A stretch of DNA of 64,000 nt from an uncultured Clostridia bacterium (GTDB taxonomy: Bacteria > Bacillota > Clostridia > TANB77 > CAG-508). The notes under the pieces are model-generated. The model had not been told where the DNA came from, made no database searches, and saw nothing but the letters and a program-made list of their open reading frames with translations. The stretch is taken from the NCBI GenBank assembly GCA_947581805.1, contig CANPVM010000003.1:62001-126000 (forward strand), written 5' to 3'. Shown piece by piece: positions 1-8,069 of this stretch (position 1 is the stretch's first letter; each line of letters begins with the position of its first letter). The translations under genes and the position numbers were made by a program.

Positions 1-1183
1 CCTCTCTATAACTTCTTCCTACGTAATATTTGTTATCAAAGGTTTTAGTTTCAACTAATACTTCTAATTTTGTTCCAATTAATTCTTTTTGTTTTTCTTC
101 TGCTATTTCTTGTTGCAAACTCATAATTTTATTATATCTACTTTTCTTTGTGCTCCAATGAATTTGATTTGGTAATTTTTCTGCTGGTGTATTTTCTTCT
201 TTTGAATAAGAAAAGGCTCCTAATCTATCAAATTTTGTTTTCTTTACAAATTCATATAACTCTTCGAAATCTTCTTTGGTCTCTCCTGGAAAACCTACCA
301 TTACTGTTGTTCGGATTACCACATTTGGAATTTCTTTTCTTAATTTTGTAATTAATTTTTCTATACTTTGCTTGTCACTTTTTCGATTCATTCTTTTTAA
401 TACTGGATTGGCAATATGTTGAATTGGAATATCAAAATAAGAGCAAATTTTTTCTTCATTTTTTACTACTTCTATTAGTTCATCAGTAATGGTTTCTGGG
501 TAAGCATATAAAAAACGGAGCCATTTTATACCTTGTATTTTACATAGTTTTTGTAATAATTCTGCTAAACGTGGTTTTCCATATAAATCTATTCCATATT
601 TTGTTGTATCTTGTGCAATGACAATGATTTCTTTATATCCTTCTTTTACAAGTTGCTTTGCTTCTTCTAAAATATCTTCAATTTTCCTACTAATATATTT
701 TCCTCTAATTTTAGGAATAGCACAATAGGTACAAAAATTGCTACAACCTTCTGCAATTCTTAAGTAAGCAAAATTTTCTCCTGTGGTAATGGTTCTATTT
801 AAAAAATCTAATGTTTTTGCTTTCGTTTTTTCAGGTTTAATTACTCCTTTTATTTGCTCCCAAATAGTATTGTAAGAGTCATATTTAATCCATAAATCTA
901 CTTCTGGAATGGCTTTTTGCAAATCTTCTTTATAGCGTTGAACTAAACACCCCATAACAATTAAATACTGGCATCTTCTCTTTTTTTCTTCTGCCATTTC
1001 TAAAATGGTGTTAATGGCTTCTTCTTTGGCAGGTGTAATAAAGCCACAAGTATTTATTACAATAATATCAGCTTCTTTTGCATTATTTACAATTTGGTAT
1101 CCATTTTCTTTGAATAGCCCTATTGTCATTTCTGTATCTACTAAATTTTTGCTACATCCTAAATGAACGAACCCTACTTTCAT
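1..1183 (-). CDS. rimO: Ribosomal protein S12 methylthiotransferase RimO (C-terminus cut by window edge)
   Basis: This radical-SAM enzyme adds a methylthio group to an aspartate of ribosomal protein S12. The N-terminus reads MKVGFVHLGCSKNLVDTE, the usual RimO opening and the first cluster cysteine of the MTTase domain. NTCG and MGCL supply the other two. The radical-SAM triad is in GCSNFCTYCAIPKIRG near residue 150. About 394 residues are present and the frame is open at base 1, so part of the C-terminal TRAM domain is missing. The related MiaB is less likely because the N-terminus and the S12-type SAM region match RimO better. The assignment is from motif reading only. Confidence 0.9.
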   Translation of the reverse strand, partial: MKVGFVHLGCSKNLVDTEMTIGLFKENGYQIVNNAKEADIIVINTCGFITPAKEEAINTILEMAEEKKRRCQYLIVMGCLVQRYKEDLQKAIPEVDLWIKYDSYNTIWEQIKGVIKPEKTKAKTLDFLNRTITTGENFAYLRIAEGCSNFCTYCAIPKIRGKYISRKIEDILEEAKQLVKEGYKEIIVIAQDTTKYGIDLYGKPRLAELLQKLCKIQGIKWLRFLYAYPETITDELIEVVKNEEKICSYFDIPIQHIANPVLKRMNRKSDKQSIEKLITKLRKEIPNVVIRTTVMVGFPGETKEDFEELYEFVKKTKFDRLGAFSYSKEENTPAEKLPNQIHWSTKKSRYNKIMSLQQEIAEEKQKELIGTKLEVLVETKTFDNKYYVGRSYRE

Positions 1184-1240
1184 TTTTTATTTCTATCCTT
1201 TCTGCGTTTTAGTATCATCAATATATTGTTTCTTTTATAT

Positions 1241-1276
1241 AAGTTAAGGAATATCAAACTCGATATTCCTTAACTT
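1241..1276 (-). terminator. Hairpin just after the nucleoside kinase stop codon
   Basis: Two perfect 15-base arms (1241-1255 and 1262-1276) enclose a 6-base loop. The hairpin begins 3 bases after the kinase stop codon read on the minus strand. The minus-strand tail after the stem is only moderately T-rich, while the plus-strand tail is a run of T, so termination could work in either direction. Confidence 0.7.
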
Positions 1277-1278
1277 TT

Positions 1279-1854
1279 TTACTTAAAATATTCTCCAAAA
1301 TACTTTTGTACATTTTCCTCAAATATTTCTTTTGTATCGTTAGCAAAGCGTACTACTTTAATATTTTTCGTTGTTTTTTCTACTTCATCTGCCATTTTTA
1401 AGTATTCTCTTTGCTGCATGATACTACTTTCTACTTCAAATTTTTGATATTGATGTTTGTCTCTCTTGATTCTGCTTTCGTATAGAGATTCATCTTGTAA
1501 ATATGTTATTACTAAGTAGATATCATACTGCTCTGCATTTTTCATGTTGTCTAACTGTGCTAACAAAGCTTCATATGTAGGGGTAAAAGAATACTTTTGA
1601 TACCCAAGTCTTGAATATACTTCATTGGTGAAAAAGGTCCTGTCAAATATCATATTGATATCAGTGCAGTTTTCCATATATTCAATTAATTTTTCATACT
1701 TTAGCTTTATCTTTGCAAGACCGGTCTCTCCTCTATCTTTAATACCAGATAGTCGGTATAAGTCTGTTGCTGCCATATGTTCTCTTAAATAGTTAGTAAA
1801 GGTAGTTTTTCCAACCCCTTGTGGTCCTTCTACAATGATAATAACATCTTTCAT
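1279..1854 (-). CDS. Deoxynucleoside/thymidylate-kinase-like P-loop protein
   Basis: This is a 191-residue P-loop kinase of the thymidylate/deoxynucleoside kinase type, which would phosphorylate a nucleoside or nucleotide with ATP. The Walker A motif GPQGVGKT lies at about residues 10-17, a DR motif (IFDRTFF) near residue 68, and an arginine/lysine-rich lid (SRIKRDKHQ) near residue 130. The start was placed at 1854 because AAAGGAGAA sits 8-9 bases upstream of that ATG. An in-frame ATG at 1884 has no ribosome site. The gene has its own promoter and hairpin, so it looks monocistronic. The substrate cannot be read from the sequence. The protein differs from the housekeeping tmk, whose opening motif is usually FEGxDGxGKST. 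Confidence 0.7.
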   Translation of the reverse strand: MKDVIIIVEGPQGVGKTTFTNYLREHMAATDLYRLSGIKDRGETGLAKIKLKYEKLIEYMENCTDINMIFDRTFFTNEVYSRLGYQKYSFTPTYEALLAQLDNMKNAEQYDIYLVITYLQDESLYESRIKRDKHQYQKFEVESSIMQQREYLKMADEVEKTTKNIKVVRFANDTKEIFEENVQKYFGEYFK

Positions 1855-1914
1855 AATGATTTTCTCCTTTTTTTGTTCCATCAAAAGTTTATAATACTTT
1901 TTGTTACTACGCGT

Positions 1915-1943
1915 ATTATATTCTTTTTTATTCTATTTGTAAA
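1915..1943 (-). promoter_or_regulatory. Sigma-A-type promoter of the nucleoside kinase
   Basis: On the minus strand TTTACA (1938-1943) is separated by 17 bases from TATAAT (1915-1920). Transcription would start about 50 bases before the ATG at 1854. Confidence 0.7.
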
Positions 1944-2018
1944 GATTTAAATAAGAATTTTGTCATATATTGTATTATTTTACTAGCAAAAAAATATTAA
2001 ACGAAATAGTCAATTTCC

Positions 2019-2047
2019 TTGTAATTTTTTTCATTTTAGAATATAAT
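2019..2047 (+). promoter_or_regulatory. Sigma-A-type promoter of the first acyl-CoA synthetase
   Basis: TTGTAA (2019-2024) and TATAAT (2042-2047) are 17 bases apart. The predicted leader contains a small hairpin, GTTGAAG-AAAAA-CTTCAAC (2074-2092), just before the ribosome site TAGGAG. Confidence 0.7.
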
Positions 2048-2110
2048 GAAATGGCGAAATTAGATTTTAATAAGTTGAAGAAAAACTTCAACAAAGATAG
2101 GAGTTTTAAC

Positions 2111-3844
2111 ATGAGCAATACTTTTAAGCCACAAAAAAATATGATTTATCCTGAAATGCATGTAGATACTTTTCGTGAGTTAATTGACACGGCAACTGCT
2201 AAATTTGCAAATAGAGTTGCCTTTACTTATAAAAAAGATTCTACAGCAAAGGTTCCAGAATATGTACATGTTACATTTAAGGAACATTTTGAACATGTAA
2301 AAGCACTTTCTACCAAACTTTTAGATATGGGGTTAGAGGAGAAAAAAGTAGCTATTATTAGCCATAACCAATATCCATGGCCAGTATCTTATATGGCAAT
2401 TAACAATGGAAATATGGTTTCTGTTCCACTTGACCATCTTTTACCACAAAATGAAATTGAAACTTCTTTAATCAGAAGTAAGGCAGAAGCTGTTGTGTTT
2501 GATGGAAAATTTTTGGAAACTTTTAAGAGTATTAAAGAAAAGAATATAACCAATTTAAAATATTATATCAATATGAATGCAGATAAACATGATGAAGAAA
2601 ATGGTATTCTTTCTTTTTGGCAACTAATTGAAGAAGGTAAAATGCTTCTTGCTAATGGTAATACTGCTTATGCTCATATTAAAATTGACCCAGACAAGTT
2701 ATCTGTTTTAATTTTTACTTCTGGAACTACTGGTATGTCAAAAGCCGTTATGCTTTCTCAAAGAAATATTTGCTCTAATGTATCTGGTATGACTACTTTA
2801 ATTAAGGCAAGAGATGATGATAATATTTTATCATTCTTACCTTTGCACCACACGTTAGAGTGCACAGCTACTTACTTATTTTGTTTCTTTGTTGGCTTTG
2901 AAATTTGCTATTGTGATGGTTTAAAACATATTGCGAAAAACTTAGTGGAATATAAAATTAGTGGTATGGTATGTGTTCCTGCTGTTTTGGAAATTATGTA
3001 TCGCCAAATCTGGAAAACTATCAAACAAAAGAAACTAGAAATTCCAGTAAAAATGATGATGGCACTTTCTAACTTCTTATTATTTTTCCATATTGATATT
3101 AGAAGAAAGCTATTTAAAAGCATTTTAGATAACTTAGGTGGAAGACTAAGAACCATTATTTATGGTTCTGCCTCTGCCGATATAAAAGTCATTAAATTCT
3201 TTAATAGTATTGGTGTTGTTATGATTCAAGGTTATGGTTTAACAGAAACCTCTCCTGTTATTTCTGCAGAAAATGATAAATACCAAAAACCTGGTAGTGC
3301 AGGTCGTCCACAATTCTGCCAAGAGGTTAAAATTGCTAACCCAGATGAAAATGGAATTGGAGAAATTACCGTAAAAGGTCCAAATGTTATGCTTGGTTAC
3401 TACGAAGACGAAGAAAAAACTAAAGAAGTAATGATTGATGGCTATTTCCATACTGGTGATTTAGGCTATATTGATAAAGATGGTTACCTTTTTGTAACTG
3501 GTAGAATTAAGGATATGATTGTTTTAACAAGTGGAAAGAAAATTTTCCCACAAGAAATTGAAACTTTATTAAACGAATCTCCTTATGTTGTAGAAAGTTT
3601 TGTATATGTTGCCCCTAATAACCAAGATAGAATTTGTGCTAAATTAGTGTATGACGCACAAAATGAGGCTTTCCAAGGAAAAACAGAGGAAGAAATTTAT
3701 ATCTTTTTGAAAGAAGAAGTAAAAAAGGTAAATACGCAAATACCAAAATATAAAAATATATTTGATATTAAGATAACAACAGAGCCTTTCATTAAAACAA
3801 CTACACAGAAAATTAAAAGATTTGAGGAAATGAAAAGGTTATAA
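2111..3844 (+). CDS. Long-chain acyl-CoA synthetase (AMP-forming), copy 1
   Basis: This 577-residue member of the ANL superfamily activates a carboxylate (probably a fatty acid) to an acyl-adenylate and then to the CoA thioester. The ATP-binding loop TSGTTGMSK is near residue 202. The motif GYGLTETSP is near residue 374, the GD...YLFVTGRIKD hinge near 450-465, and the catalytic-lysine region TTTQKIKR at the C-terminus. The start at 2111 is preferred because TAGGAG lies 9 bases upstream. The open frame extends back to 1970 but into the promoter. It shares its overall plan and many blocks with the second copy at 4294, and neither is in an operon with acyl transfer genes. The chain length of the substrate cannot be read. 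Confidence 0.85.
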   Translation: MSNTFKPQKNMIYPEMHVDTFRELIDTATAKFANRVAFTYKKDSTAKVPEYVHVTFKEHFEHVKALSTKLLDMGLEEKKVAIISHNQYPWPVSYMAINNGNMVSVPLDHLLPQNEIETSLIRSKAEAVVFDGKFLETFKSIKEKNITNLKYYINMNADKHDEENGILSFWQLIEEGKMLLANGNTAYAHIKIDPDKLSVLIFTSGTTGMSKAVMLSQRNICSNVSGMTTLIKARDDDNILSFLPLHHTLECTATYLFCFFVGFEICYCDGLKHIAKNLVEYKISGMVCVPAVLEIMYRQIWKTIKQKKLEIPVKMMMALSNFLLFFHIDIRRKLFKSILDNLGGRLRTIIYGSASADIKVIKFFNSIGVVMIQGYGLTETSPVISAENDKYQKPGSAGRPQFCQEVKIANPDENGIGEITVKGPNVMLGYYEDEEKTKEVMIDGYFHTGDLGYIDKDGYLFVTGRIKDMIVLTSGKKIFPQEIETLLNESPYVVESFVYVAPNNQDRICAKLVYDAQNEAFQGKTEEEIYIFLKEEVKKVNTQIPKYKNIFDIKITTEPFIKTTTQKIKRFEEMKRL

Positions 3845-3942
3845 AAATTTACAAAACCTATTGCAATTTTTTTATAATTGTGTATAATATAAGTATAAAA
3901 AGATTATAGTGTTTTGTGTGTATTTTTCAAAATAAGAAAAAT

Positions 3943-3979
3943 AAAAAAAGTAGGTGGCTGCAACCACCTACTTTTTTTT
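3943..3979. terminator. Bidirectional terminator between acyl-CoA synthetase 1 and the 43-residue peptide gene
   Basis: GTAGGTGG (3950-3957) pairs with CCACCTAC (3964-3971) across a 6-base loop, flanked by seven A on the left and eight T on the right. It can terminate both the plus-strand synthetase and the minus-strand peptide gene, whose stop codon lies inside the flanking run. Confidence 0.9.
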
Positions 3980-4109
3980 ACCAAAACAACGCAAGTATTT
4001 CCTTAATTACTTTTGATATTTCCAAAACTATTTTCAAGTTTTTTAATATCTTATGTAAGATGTTCTTTTTTGGCCTCTTATAGTGTTCTCTTTTGTGTCT
4101 ATTTTTCAT
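3978..4109 (-). CDS. 43-residue cationic amphipathic peptide, unrecognised
   Basis: This short reading frame encodes a basic peptide beginning MKNRHKREHYKRPKK and ending KEILALFW. The first half is rich in Lys, Arg and His. The second half alternates hydrophobic and lysine residues as an amphipathic helix would. It has every expression signal of a real gene. The ribosome site AAAGGGGTGAT lies a few bases before the ATG, a 17-bp-spaced TTTACA/TATAAT promoter lies at 4148-4176, and the stop codon runs straight into a strong terminator. I do not recognise the family. The shape is compatible with a membrane-active peptide, a type I toxin or a small regulator, but none of these is shown. It is transcribed away from the second acyl-CoA synthetase. 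Confidence 0.6.
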   Translation of the reverse strand: MKNRHKREHYKRPKKNILHKILKNLKIVLEISKVIKEILALFW

Positions 4110-4147
4110 TTTATCACCCCTTTCATGGAGGTTTTAAAGTAAACATA

Positions 4148-4176
4148 ATTATATAACCTTGTTTTATATTTGTAAA
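4148..4176 (-). promoter_or_regulatory. Near-consensus promoter of the 43-residue peptide gene
   Basis: On the minus strand TTTACA (4171-4176) and TATAAT (4148-4153) are exactly 17 bases apart, about 40 bases upstream of the peptide start codon. Confidence 0.75.
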
Positions 4177-4232
4177 TATTTTCCATTTAGAATATATTAT
4201 AAAATTCCTACAAAACTCGACATTTTTCATTC

Positions 4233-4261
4233 TTGCTATTTACCGTAAAATACTATATAAT
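4233..4261 (+). promoter_or_regulatory. Promoter of the second acyl-CoA synthetase
   Basis: TTGCTA (4233-4238) and TATAAT (4256-4261) are spaced by 17 bases, 32 bases before the start codon at 4294. A one-mismatch Spo0A-box core (CTCGACA, 4216-4222) lies just upstream of the -35 and is not strong enough to call. Confidence 0.65.
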
Positions 4262-4293
4262 AAGCACATAAAATAAGAAAAGAGGGATTTATT

Positions 4294-6024
4294 TTGGAAG
4301 ATTCAAGAAGAAAATTATACGATGCAGAAGAAATTCACAATTTTAGAGAATTAGTAAAACGTTATGAAGCAAAATATGCCGATAAAATTGCTTTTACATA
4401 TAAATTAGAACCAAAATCCAAGGAATATATCAATAAAACCTATAGTGAATTCGTTTGTGATATTAAAAGTTTGGCAACTAGCTTAATTGATTTAGGGCTA
4501 ACAAAAAAACGTGTTGCCATTATTAGTCCAAATCGTTATGAATGGTGCGTTTCTTATTTGGGTATTACTACTTCAAACATCATTGTTGTTCCTCTTGATA
4601 AATCACTTCCTAGTAATGAACTTGAAAGTTTAATTATTCGAAGTAAATCAGAAGCTGTTATTTTTGACAAACAATACCAAGAAACCTTTATTAAAATTAG
4701 AAAAGAAGGCAAGTCTAATTTAAATTATTATATTTGCATGGACGATACGCCAAATTCTGCGTTTTTAAAATATAGTGAATTATTAGATAGTGGAAAAAAG
4801 AAATTAGAAAATGGAGATACTCGCTATAATGAAGTAGAAATTGATAATAATGCTATGTCAATTATGCTATTTACTTCTGGGACAACCTCTATTTCTAAAG
4901 CTGTTAGCTTGTCTCAAGCTAATATTTGTGCCGATATTTATAGTCTTTCCCAAATGACCGATATTCGTAAAGAAGATATTTTCTTATCTTTTTTACCGCT
5001 TCACCACACTTTTGAATCGACCTGCACCTTTTTATATGGTACTTATAGTGGTATTACCGTTGCTTTTTGTGATGGCATTCGTCATGTAGCAAATAATTTA
5101 AAGGAATACCATGTCACTGGCTTTGTTTGCGTTCCTTTAATGCTTGAAATTATGTATAAAAAAATAGAAAAAGCCTTAAAAGAACAAAAGAAATATACCC
5201 TAATTAAAATTCTATCTACCTTTTGCAATTTTCTTTTAAAATTTGGCATCGATATTCGAAGAAAGGTAATGAAACCTGTCTTAGATAATTTTGCGCCTAA
5301 TTTACGCATTCTCATTGCAGGAGGAGCCCCTATGAGTAAGGAGGCTATCCATGGATTTTTAAATTTAGGAATTAATTTAATGCAAGGTTATGGCTTAACA
5401 GAAACTTCTCCTGTTTTAGCAGGTGAGAATGACAAATATAAAAAACTTGGTTCTGTAGGATTTCCGCTTCCTGGTATTGAAATTGCAATTGATTCTCCAA
5501 ACGAAGAAGGAATTGGCGAAATTAAAGCAAAAGCACCAACGGTTATGCTTGGCTACTATGAAAATGAAGAAGCTACAAATGAAGTTTTAAAAGATGGATG
5601 GTTCTATACAGGAGATTTAGGTTATTTTGATAAAGATGGCTTTCTATTTATTACAGGGCGCAAAAAGGATGTAATTGTATTAAAAAATGGAAAGAATATC
5701 TATCCAGAAGAACTAGAAATTTTAATTAACAAACTTCCTTATGTAGAAGAAAGTATGGTGTTTGGAAAAAAAGTTCCAAAAGATGATGATTATATTTTAT
5801 GTGCAAAAATTGTTTATAATAAAGACATAATGAAAGAAAAATATCCTTCTAAAAAGCCAGAAGATTATCATACACTTATCTGGCAAGATATTAAAACTAT
5901 GGTAAATCAGTCTATGCCGGCTTATAAATATATTCGTGAAATTATTGTTACAGATGAACCTTTAATTAAGACAACTACGCAAAAAATTAAAAGACATGAG
6001 GAATTAAAGAAAATTTTAGGATAA
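4294..6024 (+). CDS. Long-chain acyl-CoA synthetase (AMP-forming), copy 2
   Basis: This 576-residue paralogue of the protein at 2111 has the same reaction: acyl-adenylate formation followed by CoA transfer. TSGTTSISK is near residue 194, GYGLTETSP near 365, GDLGYFDKDGFLFITGR near 440, and TTTQKIKR at the end. The second half of the ATP loop is TTSISK rather than the TTGxSK usual in the family, a change of one conserved glycine. The start is a TTG at 4294 with AGAGGG 8 bases upstream. It has its own promoter and a terminator immediately after the stop, so the two copies are separately regulated. They probably come from a tandem duplication followed by divergence. Confidence 0.83.
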   Translation: MEDSRRKLYDAEEIHNFRELVKRYEAKYADKIAFTYKLEPKSKEYINKTYSEFVCDIKSLATSLIDLGLTKKRVAIISPNRYEWCVSYLGITTSNIIVVPLDKSLPSNELESLIIRSKSEAVIFDKQYQETFIKIRKEGKSNLNYYICMDDTPNSAFLKYSELLDSGKKKLENGDTRYNEVEIDNNAMSIMLFTSGTTSISKAVSLSQANICADIYSLSQMTDIRKEDIFLSFLPLHHTFESTCTFLYGTYSGITVAFCDGIRHVANNLKEYHVTGFVCVPLMLEIMYKKIEKALKEQKKYTLIKILSTFCNFLLKFGIDIRRKVMKPVLDNFAPNLRILIAGGAPMSKEAIHGFLNLGINLMQGYGLTETSPVLAGENDKYKKLGSVGFPLPGIEIAIDSPNEEGIGEIKAKAPTVMLGYYENEEATNEVLKDGWFYTGDLGYFDKDGFLFITGRKKDVIVLKNGKNIYPEELEILINKLPYVEESMVFGKKVPKDDDYILCAKIVYNKDIMKEKYPSKKPEDYHTLIWQDIKTMVNQSMPAYKYIREIIVTDEPLIKTTTQKIKRHEELKKILG

Positions 6025-6028
6025 ATTA

Positions 6029-6060
6029 AAAAAGAGAGAATATTCGTATTCTCTCTTTTT
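6029..6060. terminator. Bidirectional terminator between acyl-CoA synthetase 2 and rng
   Basis: Perfect 14-base arms (6029-6042 and 6047-6060) enclose a TTCG tetraloop, with A runs on the left and T runs on the right, between two convergent genes. Confidence 0.92.
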
Positions 6061-6063
6061 ATT

Positions 6064-7260
6064 TTAATCGGCACTAAACATATGCTTTCTTGTCATTTCT
6101 AATAAGTTTAATTTTGTAAATTGCATAATTTGCGTTTTTGCTCTATCTTCTTTTAGACTTTCTTTTAATGTTTTTACTACTTCTTCTTTGCTTTTTTCTT
6201 CTTGCATATCAATATAGTCTATAATAATAATTCCACCAATATCACGAAGTCTTAATTGCCTTGCTATTTCTATGCTAGCTTCTTTATTTACTTTTAATAC
6301 TGTTTTTTCTAAGTTTTCTTTTCCTGTAAATTTGCCGGAGTTTACATCAATTGCAGTTAGTGCTTCTGTTTTATCTATAGTAATGAAACCTCCACATTTT
6401 AACCAAATTTTTCTATTTTGTAATTTTGGAACTTGGGTTTCTAGAGCGTATTTATTTTCTAAATTTTCTTTTTCTAGCTTTATTGGTATTACTGCTTTTT
6501 CATGTAATGTTATAAGAATTTTCTCTATTTTTTCTTGTAACTCTTTGGTATTTACAAAAATGTTATCTAACCCATTATCTGCTAAATCTAATAGAATTTT
6601 TTCTAGAATGGTATCTGTTTGTTGTAATATGATAGGCTCGTTTTTTTCTTTCTTTTTTTCAAATTCATTTTGTAAACTTTCTAATTTCTGTATTGCATTT
6701 TGTAAGTCTTTTTGAAGTAAGTTATCGTCTTTTTTCTCTGCTGCGGTACGAATAATAATGCCTATTTTTTTATCTTTTTTTACTTTATTAATAATTGTTA
6801 TTAGTCTATTTCTTTCTTCTTCGTCTTCTATTTTCTGTGAAATTGTAATAAAATCATTTTCTGGAAGCACAACTACAAATCTTCCTGCTACTTGAATATT
6901 GGTACTTACTCTTGCGCCCTTACTATGATTACTATCTTTCTTTACTTGCACTAAAACCATTTGGCTTGGTTTAATATAGTCTTTAATATTATACTTTTCT
7001 AAATCTTCCTCTTTATTTCCTGTTATGCTACTCTTTTTTGGTAACACATCTCGAATATGTAAAAACGCTTTTTTCTCTTCTCCTATATCTACAAAAGCAG
7101 CCTGCATACCTGGTAATACATCTACTACTTTTCCAATATATATATTTCCTTCAAGACGTTTTTTGTCTTCCGTCTCTGTATAATATTCTTTTAAAATACC
7201 ATCTTCTACATAAGCAATTTGTTTTTCATCTTGCTTTTGAATGATGACTAATTCTTTCAT
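6064..7260 (-). CDS. rng: Ribonuclease E/G family protein, short form
   Basis: This endoribonuclease of the RNase G/E family processes 5S/16S rRNA precursors and mRNA. The N-terminal S1-like region (GNIYIGKVVDVLPGMQAAFVDIG) runs from about residue 38. The catalytic core carries the two conserved aspartates in ALTAIDVNSGKF and GGIIIIDYIDM. The protein ends at about residue 398 right after NLLEMTRKH. The family normally continues with a zinc-link cysteine motif (CPxCxG) and a small C-terminal domain that tetramerise the enzyme, and both are absent here. There is no sign of a downstream continuation, because a terminator follows at once. TTAGGAGAGA lies before the ATG. Confidence 0.85.
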   Translation of the reverse strand: MKELVIIQKQDEKQIAYVEDGILKEYYTETEDKKRLEGNIYIGKVVDVLPGMQAAFVDIGEEKKAFLHIRDVLPKKSSITGNKEEDLEKYNIKDYIKPSQMVLVQVKKDSNHSKGARVSTNIQVAGRFVVVLPENDFITISQKIEDEEERNRLITIINKVKKDKKIGIIIRTAAEKKDDNLLQKDLQNAIQKLESLQNEFEKKKEKNEPIILQQTDTILEKILLDLADNGLDNIFVNTKELQEKIEKILITLHEKAVIPIKLEKENLENKYALETQVPKLQNRKIWLKCGGFITIDKTEALTAIDVNSGKFTGKENLEKTVLKVNKEASIEIARQLRLRDIGGIIIIDYIDMQEEKSKEEVVKTLKESLKEDRAKTQIMQFTKLNLLEMTRKHMFSAD

Positions 7261-7334
7261 ATATATTCTCTCCTAATGTTTCATGGTTTTGTAATAACTA
7301 TTACTAACCAAACTTAAATATTTCCTTTTATTTT

Positions 7335-7892
7335 TTAGTTAAATGTGTTCATTGCCTTGTCAATTCCCTCTTTTAAAATTGAAACCATTGCCTCTGCTGC
7401 CTGCTCTACTCCTTTATTTAGCACTTCTATTTCTTCTCCTGGAATAGCACCAATTACATAGGAAATAGCATCTTGCTTATCTTTTGGAGTTCCAATACCT
7501 ACGCGAATTCTTGCAAATTCTTCTGTTTGCAAATTATTTACTACAGATTTCATGCCATTATGAGAACCTGCTCCACCTTTTTTCCTAATTTTAATTTGTC
7601 CTGGCTCAATATCCATATCATCATAAATTACATATATATTTTCCATTGGAATTTTGTAAAATCGAACCACTTGAATGATTGCATCTCCGCTTAAGTTCAT
7701 ATAAGTTTGTGGTTTTAACAAAATTACTTTTTTACCTTCTATCATTCCTTCTCCATATAAACTATCAAATTTTTTCTTATTCACTTCAATATTATATTTT
7801 TCTGCTAACTCATTGATAACATTAAATCCCATATTGTGTCTCGTTTTACTATAATCTGCCTCTGGATTTCCAAGTCCTACAATTAATTCCAT
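7335..7892 (-). CDS. pth: Peptidyl-tRNA hydrolase
   Basis: This 185-residue enzyme frees tRNA from stalled peptidyl-tRNA in the cytoplasm. LIVGLGNP opens the protein. TRHNMGF carries the catalytic His19/Asn20, and DDMDIEPG near residue 93 supplies the aspartate. GGAGSHNGMKS is the substrate-binding loop. Length and motifs are those of a complete bacterial Pth. A ribosome site (GAGGAGAAAAC) lies before the ATG. A small TGTCTC/GAGACA stem lies in the leader. It is upstream of rng on the same strand with 74 bases between. Confidence 0.95.
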   Translation of the reverse strand: MELIVGLGNPEADYSKTRHNMGFNVINELAEKYNIEVNKKKFDSLYGEGMIEGKKVILLKPQTYMNLSGDAIIQVVRFYKIPMENIYVIYDDMDIEPGQIKIRKKGGAGSHNGMKSVVNNLQTEEFARIRVGIGTPKDKQDAISYVIGAIPGEEIEVLNKGVEQAAEAMVSILKEGIDKAMNTFN

Positions 7893-7910
7893 TGTTTTCT
7901 CCTCATTTAA

Positions 7911-7941
7911 TGTCTCTTTGGAGATGTTTCCTAATGAGACA
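7911..7941. repeat. TGTCTC/GAGACA inverted repeat, copy 1 (pth leader)
   Basis: TGTCTC (7911-7916) and GAGACA (7936-7941) are separated by 19 bases, directly before the ribosome site of pth. A second copy with the same arms and the same 19-base spacing lies at 8039-8069. Confidence 0.45.
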
Positions 7942-8038
7942 ATTTCTAATTTTGTATCTTAAAAATAATAAAATCACTATGATTGCTTTTTATATAATGT
8001 TAATTTTAAATAATTTAACATTCTTGCTTATAATAAAA

Positions 8039-8069
8039 TGTCTCTTTAGAAAACGTCCTCTATGAGACA
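8039..8069. repeat. TGTCTC/GAGACA inverted repeat, copy 2 (end of hslO)
   Basis: TGTCTC (8039-8044) and GAGACA (8064-8069) are separated by 19 bases. One arm lies inside the last codons of hslO and the other just after its stop. About 22 of 31 positions match copy 1. It could be a weak terminator or a duplicated leader fragment. Confidence 0.4.

Noticed and set aside
1970..2110. Longer N-terminus for the first acyl-CoA synthetase
   Set aside because: The extension crosses the promoter and leader. The ATG at 2111 has a clear ribosome site and gives the same length as the second copy.
4216..4222. Spo0A-box-like CTCGACA before the second acyl-CoA synthetase promoter
   Set aside because: It has one mismatch in a 7-base core and is a single site with no sporulation context.
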